From positions 1,178,001 through 1,242,000 of the forward strand of contig NZ_FOFL01000001.1 in NCBI RefSeq assembly GCF_900110945.1: DNA of 64,000 nt. The letters are read 5' to 3'. Positions 45,628 to 55,208 of this stretch are shown here, piece by piece. The first letter of the stretch is position 1; every line of letters starts with the position of its first letter. The notes beneath the pieces were generated by a model that saw nothing but the letters and a program-made list of their open reading frames with translations, was not told the origin of the DNA and did no database searches. The position numbers and the translations under genes are program-made. The DNA is from Devosia sp. YR412 (GTDB lineage Bacteria > Pseudomonadota > Alphaproteobacteria > Rhizobiales > Devosiaceae).

Positions 45628-46998
45628 ATGGCCGGCGCCGACACCTATTCTCCCCTGATCGAGTCGCGGGCCGACCTGATCGAAGCGATGGCGCGCGGCG
45701 CCAAGCCCGAGAGCGAATGGCGGATCGGCACCGAGCACGAAAAGCACGTCTTCCACACCAATCCGCTGCGCCCGGTCACCTATGAAGGCCCGCAGGGCAT
45801 CCGCGCCCTGCTCGATGGCGTGCAGGCCGAAACCGGCTGGGAGCCTTTCTATGACGGCGAAAACCCGATTGGTCTGCGCAACAATGAATCGGCCGGCGGC
45901 ATTTCGCTGGAGCCTGGTGGGCAGTTCGAGCTGAGCGGCGCGCCGCAGGTCGATCTGCATGCTTCCGCCGCAGAACTGACCGAGCATATGCGCGTCAGCA
46001 AGAAGGTCGCCGCGCCGCTCGACATCCATTTCCTCGGCCTTGGCGTCACCCCGATCTGGTCGGTCGACCAGATTCCGGCCATGCCCAAGTCGCGCTATGG
46101 CATCATGAAGCCCTATATGGAAAAGGTCGGCACGCTCGGCACCTCCATGATGTTCCGCTCCTGCACGGTGCAGACCAATCTCGACTTCTCCAGCGAAGCC
46201 GACATGGTCAAAAAGCTGCGAGTCTCGGTGGCGCTGCAGCCGGTGGCTACGGCGCTGTTTGCCAGCTCGCCCTTCTCCGAAGGCCGCGACAGCGGTTATC
46301 TCAGCTTCCGCAGCCATATCTGGCTCAATACCGACGACGCCCGCACCGGCATGCTGCCCTTTGCCTTCGACGAAGGCTTCGGCTTCGAGCAATATGCCGA
46401 CTATGCGCTGGATGTGCCGATGTATTTCGTCATCCGCGACGGCGCCTATGTGAATGTCGCCGGCGAAAGTTTCAGCGCCTTCCTCAAGGGCGAGCTGCCG
46501 CAACTGCCGGGCGAAAAGCCGACCATCAAGGATTGGGAAGACCATCTCTCGACGATTTTCCCGGAAGTGCGCCTCAAGCAATTCCTCGAAATGCGCGGCG
46601 CCGATATGGGCGACGAAAAGTCAGTCACGGCCCTCTCGGCCTTCTGGACCGGGCTGCTCTATGACGACGTCTCGCTCGAAGCCGCCTATGAGCTGATCGA
46701 ACCCTGGAGCCAGGACGAACGCGCCCATATGCGCCGCGAAGTGCCGCGCCTGGGCCTCGAAACCCCGCATGATCGCTCCAACCTCTATGATATAGCGGCC
46801 CAGGCCGTGGGCATTGCCGAGGCTGGCCTTGTCCGCCGCGACCGCCGCAATGCCGAGGGCAAGGACGAAACGATCCATCTCGCGCCGCTGGAAGAGACCA
46901 TCCGCCTTGCCAAGTCGCCGGCCGAGCGCTGGTTGGACAAGTTCCGTGGCGAATGGAATGGCGATCTGACGCAGGTGTTCAAAGAAGCCGAGATGTAA
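45628..46998 (+). CDS. gshA: glutamate-cysteine ligase
   Basis: This enzyme makes gamma-glutamylcysteine, the first step of glutathione synthesis. The 456-residue protein is the alphaproteobacterial/plant type rather than the E. coli type: EWRIGTEHEKHVF, EPGGQFELSGAP, YMEKVGTLGTSMMFRSCTVQTNLDFSSEADMVKKLRVSVALQP and SSPFSEG. GAGGA lies 6 bases before the ATG. It is 73 bases downstream of rsmE, in the same direction, a common pair in this order. Confidence 0.95.
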   Translation: MAGADTYSPLIESRADLIEAMARGAKPESEWRIGTEHEKHVFHTNPLRPVTYEGPQGIRALLDGVQAETGWEPFYDGENPIGLRNNESAGGISLEPGGQFELSGAPQVDLHASAAELTEHMRVSKKVAAPLDIHFLGLGVTPIWSVDQIPAMPKSRYGIMKPYMEKVGTLGTSMMFRSCTVQTNLDFSSEADMVKKLRVSVALQPVATALFASSPFSEGRDSGYLSFRSHIWLNTDDARTGMLPFAFDEGFGFEQYADYALDVPMYFVIRDGAYVNVAGESFSAFLKGELPQLPGEKPTIKDWEDHLSTIFPEVRLKQFLEMRGADMGDEKSVTALSAFWTGLLYDDVSLEAAYELIEPWSQDERAHMRREVPRLGLETPHDRSNLYDIAAQAVGIAEAGLVRRDRRNAEGKDETIHLAPLEETIRLAKSPAERWLDKFRGEWNGDLTQVFKEAEM

Positions 46999-47002
46999 CG
47001 CC

Positions 47003-47030
47003 CTTACCTCTCCCTCAGGGGAGAGGTAAG
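47003..47030. repeat. perfect 12-bp hairpin after gshA
   Basis: CTTACCTCTCCC (47003-47014) pairs with GGGAGAGGTAAG (47019-47030) around TCAG. There is no T-run, but the hairpin is 4 bases after the gshA stop and could still stop transcription or protect the mRNA end. The CTCCC/GGGAG core is shared with the hairpin at 12422-12442. Confidence 0.6.
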
Positions 47031-47089
47031 AAATCCTTGCCTCCCCGGTCCCTCTGGTGCATCACGCCGGGACAACATCGGAGGCGGGC

Positions 47090-48373
47090 ATGCGGGTTTT
47101 GATGATCGGTTCGGGCGGGCGCGAACATGCCCTGGCGTGGAAGATCGCGCAGTCGCCGCTGCTGACCAAGCTGTTCATCGCGCCGGGCAATGCCGGCACC
47201 GCGGCAGTGGCCGAAAATGTCGTCATCGACATCAATGACCACAGGGCCGTCACCGATTTTTGCAAGCTGATGGCGATCGACTTCGTCGTCGTCGGCCCCG
47301 ATGCCCAGGTGGTCGCCGGCCTCGGCGATGATGTCCGCGCCGCGGGCATCACCTGCTTTTGCCCCAGCAAGGCCGCCGGGCAGCTAGAAGGCTCGAAGGG
47401 CTTTACCAAGCAGCTCTGCGACGAGATGGATATTCCCACCGCCGCCTATGGCCGTTTCGACAGCGAAGCCGCGGCGCTGGCCTATCTCTACACCCAGAGC
47501 GCGCCCATCGTGATCAAGGCCGATGGCCTGGCCGCTGGCAAGGGCGTTACCGTGGCCATGACCACGGAGGAAGCCGAGGAAGCGATCATCGACTGCTTCT
47601 CCGGCACGTTTGGCGCGGCCGGTGCTTCGGTGGTGATCGAAGAGTTCATGGAGGGCGAGGAGGTTTCGCTGTTCGTGCTCTGCGACGGCGAAAATATCCT
47701 GCCGCTGACCACGGCGCAGGACCACAAGCGAGCCTTTGATGGCGATACCGGTCCCAACACCGGCGGCATGGGCGCCTATTCGCCGGCCCCGGTGATGACC
47801 CGCGAGATTTATGAAGAGGTTATCGAGCGGGTGATCTGGCCGACGGTGCGCGGGCTGGCTGCGCGGGGAACGCCCTATCAGGGCGTGCTCTATGCCGGGC
47901 TGATGCTGACGCCGGATGGGCCAAAGCTCGTCGAATATAATGCCCGCTTTGGCGATCCCGAGACCCAGGTGATGGTGATGCGCATGGAAAGCGACCTGCT
48001 GCCGCTGCTGCATGCCACGGCCACCGGAACGCTCAAGGGTCACGACGTCAGCTGGAAAGACCAATATGCGCTGACTGTCATCATGGCGACGGACGGTTAT
48101 CCGGGCACCTATGGCAAGGGCAGTGAGATTCAGGGCGCCGAGGGCTTGGACAGCGAAACATTACATGTGTTCCACGCGGGAACGCGGCGCGATGGCGACC
48201 GTTTACTCGCCGCCGGGGGTCGCGTGCTCAATGTGACCGCCCTGGGCAAGGACGTCAAAGAGGCGCAGCAGCGTGCTTATGCAGGCGTGGAGCAGATTGC
48301 TTGGCCAGAAGGCTTTAGCCGCAGCGACATCGGCTGGCGCGAGATCGCCCGCCAGTTCACCAATTCCGACTGA
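47090..48373 (+). CDS. purD: phosphoribosylamine-glycine ligase
   Basis: PurD joins glycine to phosphoribosylamine in purine synthesis. The 427-residue ATP-grasp protein begins MRVLMIGSGGREHALAWKI, then has VIKADGLAAGKGVTVA, DHKRAFDGDTGPNTGGMGAYSPAPV and EYNARFGDPETQ. GGAGG at 47080-47084 precedes the ATG by 5 bases, so the ATG at 47090 is right. It heads a two-gene stretch with the patatin gene. Confidence 0.96.
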   Translation: MRVLMIGSGGREHALAWKIAQSPLLTKLFIAPGNAGTAAVAENVVIDINDHRAVTDFCKLMAIDFVVVGPDAQVVAGLGDDVRAAGITCFCPSKAAGQLEGSKGFTKQLCDEMDIPTAAYGRFDSEAAALAYLYTQSAPIVIKADGLAAGKGVTVAMTTEEAEEAIIDCFSGTFGAAGASVVIEEFMEGEEVSLFVLCDGENILPLTTAQDHKRAFDGDTGPNTGGMGAYSPAPVMTREIYEEVIERVIWPTVRGLAARGTPYQGVLYAGLMLTPDGPKLVEYNARFGDPETQVMVMRMESDLLPLLHATATGTLKGHDVSWKDQYALTVIMATDGYPGTYGKGSEIQGAEGLDSETLHVFHAGTRRDGDRLLAAGGRVLNVTALGKDVKEAQQRAYAGVEQIAWPEGFSRSDIGWREIARQFTNSD

Positions 48374-48515
48374 ACAATTTCTCAATCTCGCAGGCCTACC
48401 CTATCTTAAGTCAGTCTTTGACAGCACGCCGTCGCAACGCCCGCTGACCCCGCTGCAGATGCGCGGCAAGGCGCTGGTCGATCGGCTCCGGTCGAAGGGC
48501 GGGGAGCGCGACGGG

Positions 48516-49397
48516 ATGAGCACGATTGCTGGACCAAGGATCGGCGTGGCACTGGGCGGCGGCTCGGCCCGCGGTCTGACGCATATCCCCTATATCGAGG
48601 CGATGGACGAGCTGGGACTGAAACCCTCGGTGATATCAGGCACCTCCATCGGCGCGTTGATCGGCGCCGGATGGGCGGCCGGCATGACCGGCAAGGAATT
48701 GCGCGAGCATTCCTATGAGGTGCTGGGCACCATGCGCACCATTGCCACAAAACTCTGGGCCACCCAGATCCGCGGCATTGGCGGCATTCTCAAGAACGGC
48801 ATTTCCATGCAGCTCGATGCCACCAGCATCGTCGATGCCTTCACGCCCCCCAGCTTTCCGCTGCAGTTCAAGGACCTCAAGGTTCCGCTCTATGTGGTGG
48901 CGACCGACTTCCAGTCCTGGCACCAGGTGGTGTTCAATTCAGGCCTGCTGCGGCCGGCCATCGCCGGCTCGATCGCCATTCCGAGCCTCTTCAAACCCGT
49001 GGTCTATGCCAATCACATCCTGGTCGATGGCGGCGTGGTCAATCCGCTGCCGCTCGACCAGGCCGATATCGACACCGATTTTCTGATCGGCATCGACGTC
49101 AATGGCGACCCGTCCGAGGGCATTGCCAAGACCGACCACAAGGCGCTCGATATCTGGTTCGGCTCGGCCCAGATCATGATGCATTCGCTGACCGCGCATA
49201 TGATGGCCGCCTATCCGCCCGACATCTACATCCGCCCCCATGTCACCAATTTCGGCGCGCTGGAATTCTGGCGCGTCCGCGAGATCGTGGCGCATGCGGA
49301 GATGGAGAAGGAACGCTTCAAGCGGATCTTGGGGGACAAGGTGGAGGCGTGGATTGCTGGTCGGGTGCCGGTGATCGAGAGCAATCCGACTAAGTAG
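48516..49397 (+). CDS. patatin-like phospholipase
   Basis: The 293-residue protein has the patatin fold: the oxyanion-hole GGGSARG (14-20), GTSIG with nucleophile S44 and the catalytic D171 of DGGVVNPLP. It would hydrolyse acyl esters of phospholipids or lysophospholipids, and is related to the YlbK/RssA-like group. The ATG at 48516 is preceded by GGGGAG 9 bases upstream. Earlier in-frame ATGs (48459, 48273) lack a site, and 48273 lies inside purD. It follows purD by 142 bases. Confidence 0.9.
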   Translation: MSTIAGPRIGVALGGGSARGLTHIPYIEAMDELGLKPSVISGTSIGALIGAGWAAGMTGKELREHSYEVLGTMRTIATKLWATQIRGIGGILKNGISMQLDATSIVDAFTPPSFPLQFKDLKVPLYVVATDFQSWHQVVFNSGLLRPAIAGSIAIPSLFKPVVYANHILVDGGVVNPLPLDQADIDTDFLIGIDVNGDPSEGIAKTDHKALDIWFGSAQIMMHSLTAHMMAAYPPDIYIRPHVTNFGALEFWRVREIVAHAEMEKERFKRILGDKVEAWIAGRVPVIESNPTK

Positions 49398-49417
49398 CGG
49401 CGTTCAAAGTCAGCCTC

Positions 49418-49864
49418 TCACCGCAGCGCCTGGAAAAACGCCCGCAGCATCGCCTCCGATCGCGATGCCCCCAACCCGGCAATCACCTCCGGATGATGGT
49501 GGCAGGTCGGCTGGTCGAACAGGCGGATGCCGTTTTCCACCGCACCGGCCTTTGTATCCTCGGCGGCGAAATACACCCGGCGCAGGCGGGTGTGGGCCAC
49601 GGCACCGGCGCACATGGCGCAGGGCTCGAGCGTCACATAGAGGTCGCAGCCATCGAGACGGCCGGTGCCGCGCCTGGCCAAAGCCGCGCGGATGGCCAGC
49701 ATTTCGGCATGGGCGGTGGGATCGTTGAGCGCCTTCATGCGGTTACGCTCGGCGGCAAGGATCACCTCGCCCTCCATGACCACAGCGCCGACGGGCGCTT
49801 CGCCATGGCTAGCGGCCTCCTCAGCAAGGGACAAAGCAATATCCATGGGCGATTGGCTGGGCAT
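49418..49864 (-). CDS. tadA: tRNA-specific adenosine deaminase
   Basis: TadA converts adenosine 34 to inosine in tRNA-Arg. The 148-residue protein has the zinc/catalytic H52-A-E54 (PTAHAEMLAI) and C82-x2-C85 (LEPCAMCAGA), and the C-terminal SRSEAMLRAFF helix. Length is normal for the family. It is divergent from mutL with 89 bases between. Confidence 0.94.
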   Translation of the reverse strand: MPSQSPMDIALSLAEEAASHGEAPVGAVVMEGEVILAAERNRMKALNDPTAHAEMLAIRAALARRGTGRLDGCDLYVTLEPCAMCAGAVAHTRLRRVYFAAEDTKAGAVENGIRLFDQPTCHHHPEVIAGLGASRSEAMLRAFFQALR

Positions 49865-49953
49865 GATCTTCCCTAGCGCCTTGTGCGCTTCTGCGCAAAC
49901 CGGGTCACAATCGGCCTGCGCCGGCCTATATAGTTCAGCAAGGAGAATCGCCC

Positions 49954-51795
49954 TTGCCCATTCGCCAGCTGCCTGAAGACCTGATCAACCGCATCGCTGC
50001 CGGCGAGGTGGTGGAGCGGCCTGCCAGCGTGGTCAAGGAGCTGGTGGAAAATGCCATCGACGCCGGCGCCAGCCGGATCGTTGTCACCACCGCGACCGGT
50101 GGCAAGGGGCTGATCCGCATCGAGGATGACGGGCATGGCATGGACCGGGCCGACCTCGTGCTGTCGGTCGAGCGGCATGCCACATCCAAGCTCAGCGAAG
50201 ACGAGTTGGACGATATCCGCACGCTGGGTTTCCGCGGCGAGGCACTAGCCTCGATCGGTTCCGTGGCCGAGTTGTCCATTGCCTCTCGTACGGCGACGGC
50301 GGAGAGCGGGCTGAGGCTCGAGGTCAAGAGCGGGATCCGGTCAGGACCGGTGCCGCTGGCAATGAACCGTGGCACCATTGTCGAAGTGAAGAACCTCTTC
50401 GCCAATGTGCCGGCGAGACTGAAATTCCTCAAGACCGACCGGGCCGAAGCGGGCGCCATCACCGATGTGATCAAGCGGCTGGCCATGGCCAATCCGGGCG
50501 TGCATTTCATGCTCAACGGCAGCGATCGCAGCCCGAGCAACTGGCCTGCCGTTAGTGGCCATGGCGCGCTCGAATCGCGACTCGGTCAGGTAATGGGCGA
50601 TGATTTCGCGCAGAATTCCGTGCGGCTGGCGACCAGCCGGCACAATGTCGTGGTGGCCGGCATGGCGGGCCTGCCGACCTATACGCGGGCGAATTCGCTC
50701 AGCCAGTTCTATTTCGTCAACGGCCGCTCGGTGAAGGACAAGGTGCTGGTGGGCGCGGTGCGCGCGGCCTATGCCGACTATACCTTCCGCGACCGCTTTC
50801 CGGTGGTGGCGCTCTATATCGCCGTCGATCCGGGCGAAGTGGACGTCAATGTGCATCCGGCCAAGGCCGAACTGCGCTTCCGCGATGCCGGGGCAGTTCG
50901 TTCGGCGGTGATCCGAGCGGTGGGCGAGGCGCTGACGGCGGCAGGGTTCAAGGCAAGCACCAGCGTTGCCGATGACGTGCTCGGCGCTTTCACCACGCCG
51001 AATTATGAGGCGGCCGCGCCGCCTGTGGGGGCCTATTCACCCGGCCCGAGCTACGCGCCACAACGGACCGGCAGCTTTGCCGGCTATGATCGCCCGGCCC
51101 TGCGCGGCAGCGACAATCCCTTCTCGCCCGTTTTCGGTCAGGCGGGGCTCGATGGGCTCAGCGAACCCAGCGCCCGCATCGAAGCCGCCGAACCTTCCTC
51201 AGCGCTGATGGAATACCCGCTCGGCACCGCCCGGGCGCAGATGTTTGATAATTTCATCATCGCGCAGAATGGCGAGGGCCTGTTGCTGGTCGATCAGCAT
51301 GCCGCCCATGAGCGGCTGGTCTATGAGCGGTTCAAGGCGCAGCTGGCCTCCGGCCCGGTGCCCAGCCAGGCGCAATTGATCCCCATGGTGGTGGAACTGC
51401 CCGAGGAAGACTGCGCCCGCCTCGAAGACGCCGCTTCCGAGTTGGAACGCTTCGGCCTCTATCTCGAACGCTTCGGCCCGCGCGCCATCGCGGTACGCGA
51501 GACCCCGGCTCTTTTGGGCAATTCGGACATCGACGGCCTCGTCCGCGACCTTGCCGATGGCCTCGCCGAATGGGATAGCGTCGCCGCCGTCAGCGACCGG
51601 ATGGAAGCCATCATCGCCCGCATGGCCTGCCACGGCTCGGTCCGCTCGGGGCGCCGCCTGCGGGTCGACGAAATGAACGCCCTGCTGCGCGACATGGAAG
51701 CGACGCCGCATTCCGGCCAGTGCATCCACGGCCGCCCGACCTATGTCGAGCTCAAGAAGAAAGACATCGAACGCCTGTTCGGGCGCAGTCGGTAG
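49954..51795 (+). CDS. mutL: DNA mismatch repair protein MutL
   Basis: The 613-residue protein links MutS to strand incision. The GHKL ATPase part has LVENAIDAG, EDDGHGM, and LGFRGEALASIGSVAEL. The C-terminal part has the endonuclease motif DQHAAHERLVYE starting at D447, typical of MutL in bacteria without MutH, plus MACHGSVRSGRRLR. It starts at TTG (49954), with AAGGAG ending 8 bases earlier; the sequence MPIRQLPEDLINRIAAGEVVERP from that codon is the family start. MutS is not in this window. Confidence 0.95.
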   Translation: MPIRQLPEDLINRIAAGEVVERPASVVKELVENAIDAGASRIVVTTATGGKGLIRIEDDGHGMDRADLVLSVERHATSKLSEDELDDIRTLGFRGEALASIGSVAELSIASRTATAESGLRLEVKSGIRSGPVPLAMNRGTIVEVKNLFANVPARLKFLKTDRAEAGAITDVIKRLAMANPGVHFMLNGSDRSPSNWPAVSGHGALESRLGQVMGDDFAQNSVRLATSRHNVVVAGMAGLPTYTRANSLSQFYFVNGRSVKDKVLVGAVRAAYADYTFRDRFPVVALYIAVDPGEVDVNVHPAKAELRFRDAGAVRSAVIRAVGEALTAAGFKASTSVADDVLGAFTTPNYEAAAPPVGAYSPGPSYAPQRTGSFAGYDRPALRGSDNPFSPVFGQAGLDGLSEPSARIEAAEPSSALMEYPLGTARAQMFDNFIIAQNGEGLLLVDQHAAHERLVYERFKAQLASGPVPSQAQLIPMVVELPEEDCARLEDAASELERFGLYLERFGPRAIAVRETPALLGNSDIDGLVRDLADGLAEWDSVAAVSDRMEAIIARMACHGSVRSGRRLRVDEMNALLRDMEATPHSGQCIHGRPTYVELKKKDIERLFGRSR

Positions 51796-51804
51796 TATTG
51801 GGGC

Positions 51805-52458
51805 CTAGGCCAAGGGCTTAGGTACATCGGGTGTCAAAATAGGTAGCGCCGCGTCATTGGGCCCCTCGGGAGCGGCCGGCGGTCTTGATGTCTCTTGCGT
51901 CAAGATGCGCGCCTCTTTGCTCATCTTACGTGCGACCTTGGCAAAATTCGAAAATGCCCGTTCCCGATAGAGCCATCGACTGGTCTTGTCGTCCCACTGC
52001 CACCGCTCCTGCTGGATGAAGTCGGCCGCCGCGTTCCAATCCCTCACAAACGGGCCACCAATCCAATCCTTGTAGATCTTGAAATCCAGAAGATTTCTCA
52101 ACAGCCCGATCGAGACCAGCTCGTAATGATTGAGATAGTCAATAACGTTGGTACGCTCAGTTGATAGGGCAGCATCCGCCCCCGGATGGTGGAGCTCTTG
52201 AAACGAATTGGCTTTTCGCCTCGCGGAGAACGTCTTGTTCAAGCCCCGATAGTGTTCGGTGGACTCGGTCTTTTCAATAATGTCCAACGTGGCTCTCATG
52301 CAGGCCACTGAGCGCGCCCAGATAATGCCCCATACGGCGATGCTTGCAGAAATTGCAACCAGAATGGGCGTCACATAGCTTATCACAGAAACAGAAGGGG
52401 CCTCGCAGAGCTTGATGATCTGCGTGGCCCCTTCATAAACTATGGCTGGACAGAGCAT
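51805..52458 (-). CDS. DUF4760-like membrane protein
   Basis: The 217-residue protein has one N-terminal membrane helix (SVISYVTPILVAISASIAVWGIIWA) and a soluble part with ATLDIIEKTESTEHYRG, IDYLNHYELVSIGLLRNLLDF and YKDWIGGPFVRDWN. This fits the DUF4760 family, of unknown function. Base composition is clearly less GC-rich than its neighbours, which suggests it was acquired. It lies between mutL (convergent) and edd, behind its own promoter. The ATG is used with only a weak ribosome site. Possible role: none can be stated. Confidence 0.7.
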   Translation of the reverse strand: MLCPAIVYEGATQIIKLCEAPSVSVISYVTPILVAISASIAVWGIIWARSVACMRATLDIIEKTESTEHYRGLNKTFSARRKANSFQELHHPGADAALSTERTNVIDYLNHYELVSIGLLRNLLDFKIYKDWIGGPFVRDWNAAADFIQQERWQWDDKTSRWLYRERAFSNFAKVARKMSKEARILTQETSRPPAAPEGPNDAALPILTPDVPKPLA

Positions 52459-52517
52459 ATCGCTCAGTCGCGGATACCTTCACGATTCATCATGAGCATC
52501 TCTCCATTTCACTGTCG

Positions 52518-52546
52518 AATGAACACTGTCCAAGGCATTTTGTCAA
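52518..52546 (-). promoter_or_regulatory. probable promoter of the DUF4760-like gene
   Basis: On the minus strand a perfect -35 box TTGACA (52541-52546) is followed by a 17-base spacer and TTCATT (52518-52523) as a poor -10. The start would be about 53 bases before the DUF4760 ATG. Confidence 0.45.
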
Positions 52547-52623
52547 TGTACGGCCCCTAGGGTGCGTTCCTCACATTCAAGTCGTTCACACTGCAAAAAT
52601 ATCAAGAGGCGCCGGGCCGAGGT

Positions 52624-54438
52624 CTACTGAAACACGCTCGCGCCGCGATCCGCGACGCCGACCAGGCTCCTGAACCCTGCGAACAGCTCGCGGCCCATGC
52701 CGTAGTGCTGGCTGCGGAGGTCTTCCGTTGCCGGGGTGCGGGAGAGCAGTTCCTTTTCGTCGCCGAGGAAGGTCAGCGTGCCTTCATTGGCGTCGAGACG
52801 GATCATGTCGCCGTCGCGGAGCTTGCTGATCGGGCCACCATCGACCGCTTCGGGGGTCATGTGGATGGCGGCGGGCACCTTGCCCGAGGCGCCGGACATG
52901 CGGCCATCGGTGAGCAGGGCCACCTTGAAGCCGCGGTCCTGCAGGATGCCCAGCGACGGGGTGAGCTTGTGCAGTTCGGGCATGCCGAGGGCCTTGGGGC
53001 CGGAGAAGCGGACTACGGCGATCATGTCGCCATTGAGTTCGCCGGCCTTGAACGCCGCCTGGAGGCCTTCCTGGCCGTGGAAGACACGAGCCGGGGCTTC
53101 GATGACGCGGTGCTCGGGCTTGACGGCCGAGACCTTGATTACTGAACGGCCGAGATTGCCGGAGAGCAGCTTGAGGCCCCCGGTGGGCGAGAAAGCGGTC
53201 TCGACCTTGGTCAAAACCTTGGGCAGGGCGGATTCCTTGGGCGACTGTTCGAAGGCCAGCTTGTCATCGAGCAGCTTGGCTTCGACGGTGTAGTTGGAGA
53301 GGCCATCGCCCCAGACGGTCTTGACGTCTTCGTGCAGGTGGCCGCTTTCGAGCAGTTCCTGGATCAGGAAGCCCATGCCGCCGGCGGCGTGGAAATGGTT
53401 CACATCGGCGACGCCATTGGGATAGACGCGGGCCAAGAGCGGCGTGGCGTCCGAGAGGTCGCTCATGTCGTCCCAGGTGACATGTAGGCCCGCTGCCGCC
53501 GCGATGGCGATCAGATGCATGGTATGGTTGGTCGAGCCGCCGGTGGCATGGAGGCCCACCAAGCCATTGACGATGGCCTTTTCATCGATGACATGGCCGA
53601 CCGGGGTATAGTTATTGCCGAGAGCCGTCAGCGACAGCGCGCGGACGGTGGCTTCGCGGGTCAGGGCATCGCGCAAAGGCGTGCCAGGATTGACGAAGCT
53701 AGCGCCCGGCAGGTGCAGGCCCATGATTTCCATCAGCATCTGATTGGAATTGGCGGTGCCGTAGAAGGTGCAGGTGCCGGCCGAATGGTAGGACTTGCTT
53801 TCGGCTTCGAGCAGCTCCGCGCGGCCGACCTTACCCTCCATATAGAGCTGGCGGACCTTCGACTTTTCGTCATTGGGAATGCCAGACGGCATCGGGCCTG
53901 CGGGAACGAAAACGGCCGGGAGATGGCCGAAGGTCAGCGCGCCGATCAGCAGGCCCGGAACGATCTTGTCGCAGATGCCGAGATAGACGGCGGCATCGAA
54001 CATGTTGTGGCTGAGCGAAATGGCCGTGGCCATGGCGATCACGTCGCGGCTGAACAGGCTGAGATCCATGCCCGGCTGGCCCTGGGTCACGCCATCGCAC
54101 ATGGCGGGCACGCCGCCGGCGACCTGAGCCGTCGAGCCGATCTCGCGGGCCGCCTGCTTGATGATATCGGGATAGAATTGGTACGGCTGATGCGCCGACA
54201 GCATATCGTTATAGGAGGTGATGATCCCGAGGTTCAGCGTCTTGTTGCCGGCCAGCGCCGCCTTTTCCGCCGGGGTGCAGGCGGCAAAGGCGTGGGCGAG
54301 ATTGCCGCAGGAGAGCACGGCACGATTGACGCCGGCCTCGCGGGCGGCGTCGAGACGGCCGAGATAATCCCGACGGCTGTCGCGGCTGCGCGCGGCGATG
54401 CGATCGGTGACATCCTGGATGGCCTGGCGGACAGACAT
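52624..54438 (-). CDS. edd: phosphogluconate dehydratase
   Basis: Edd dehydrates 6-phosphogluconate to KDPG in the Entner-Doudoroff pathway. The 604-residue protein has the IlvD/Edd features: [71 protein letters not shown] and the [16 protein letters not shown] segment. The conserved cysteines (in AMCDG, GICDK and GTCTFYG) hold the [4Fe-4S] cluster. It is third in the zwf-pgl-edd line, 74 bases after pgl. The KDPG aldolase gene (eda) is not in the window. Confidence 0.96.
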   Translation of the reverse strand: MSVRQAIQDVTDRIAARSRDSRRDYLGRLDAAREAGVNRAVLSCGNLAHAFAACTPAEKAALAGNKTLNLGIITSYNDMLSAHQPYQFYPDIIKQAAREIGSTAQVAGGVPAMCDGVTQGQPGMDLSLFSRDVIAMATAISLSHNMFDAAVYLGICDKIVPGLLIGALTFGHLPAVFVPAGPMPSGIPNDEKSKVRQLYMEGKVGRAELLEAESKSYHSAGTCTFYGTANSNQMLMEIMGLHLPGASFVNPGTPLRDALTREATVRALSLTALGNNYTPVGHVIDEKAIVNGLVGLHATGGSTNHTMHLIAIAAAAGLHVTWDDMSDLSDATPLLARVYPNGVADVNHFHAAGGMGFLIQELLESGHLHEDVKTVWGDGLSNYTVEAKLLDDKLAFEQSPKESALPKVLTKVETAFSPTGGLKLLSGNLGRSVIKVSAVKPEHRVIEAPARVFHGQEGLQAAFKAGELNGDMIAVVRFSGPKALGMPELHKLTPSLGILQDRGFKVALLTDGRMSGASGKVPAAIHMTPEAVDGGPISKLRDGDMIRLDANEGTLTFLGDEKELLSRTPATEDLRSQHYGMGRELFAGFRSLVGVADRGASVFQ

Positions 54439-54512
54439 GGGGCGGCTCCTAACCTAAGAGTGGTCTGGAGCCCTTCGTGGCCTAAGCGGTCAATTGGGGA
54501 TCGCGAAGGGGA

Positions 54513-55208
54513 CTATGGGCACCAGTAGACGTTGACGGCGTGGCCGGACCGCAGGACGGCGCGGATGGGCATGTCCTCAACGGGACCATCACCCAGAGCC
54601 GTGTCGAGCACGTCGGCCTTTTCCTCCCCTTCGATGTGAAGGTATAGCCCGTCCGTGCGGAGGAGACGCGGAAGGGTAAAGGTTATGCGCGGCTCGCCAG
54701 CGCCGGGCGCGCGGATGGCCAGCGTCGGGCCCTCGGCGGTGAGCGCTTCGCCCAGCGTATCGCCGCCGGGGAAGAACGAGGCCGTATGGCCATCGCTGCC
54801 CATGCCGAGCACGACGGCAGCGAAAGTCTCCGGCAGGTCGGCCAGGAGCGCATTGGTTTTCGCGACGCCCGTGGCATCCGGCTCGTCGCCGCCCGAATAG
54901 AGCGGGAAGAATTTGGCCGTTGCCGCCGGGCCCTGCAACATGCGTTCGTTGACCAGCAGCGCATTGGAGCGGTCATTGGTCTCGTCGACCCAGCGCTCGT
55001 CGACCAGGGTGACGATGACCTTGGACCAGTCGATATCCTTGGTCTTGCCCAGCGCCTGGAAGAAGCGCGCCGGCGTCGAGCCGCCGCTTACCGCGATCGC
55101 CGCCGTGCCCTGCGTCTCGATGGCATTGCGGATGCGATCGGCCACCGCCTCGGCCAGTTCCTTAGCGAGGGTCGGCTTGTCGGCAAAGCTGCGGCGTTCG
55201 ATGCTCAT
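54513..55208 (-). CDS. pgl: 6-phosphogluconolactonase
   Basis: Pgl hydrolyses 6-phosphogluconolactone. The 231-residue protein has AIAVSGGSTPARFFQALG, VTLVDERWVDETNDRSNALLVNERML and LGMGSDGHTASFFPG, the DevB-type pattern. The ATG overlaps the zwf stop by one base (55208). It is the middle gene of the zwf-pgl-edd operon. Confidence 0.95.
   Translation of the reverse strand: MSIERRSFADKPTLAKELAEAVADRIRNAIETQGTAAIAVSGGSTPARFFQALGKTKDIDWSKVIVTLVDERWVDETNDRSNALLVNERMLQGPAATAKFFPLYSGGDEPDATGVAKTNALLADLPETFAAVVLGMGSDGHTASFFPGGDTLGEALTAEGPTLAIRAPGAGEPRITFTLPRLLRTDGLYLHIEGEEKADVLDTALGDGPVEDMPIRAVLRSGHAVNVYWCP

Noticed and set aside
52459-52500. Short leader peptide frame (about 9 codons) before the DUF4760 gene
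   Set aside because: An ATG after GGAGAG opens a tiny frame ending just before the DUF4760 start, but nothing shows that it is translated or regulates the gene.
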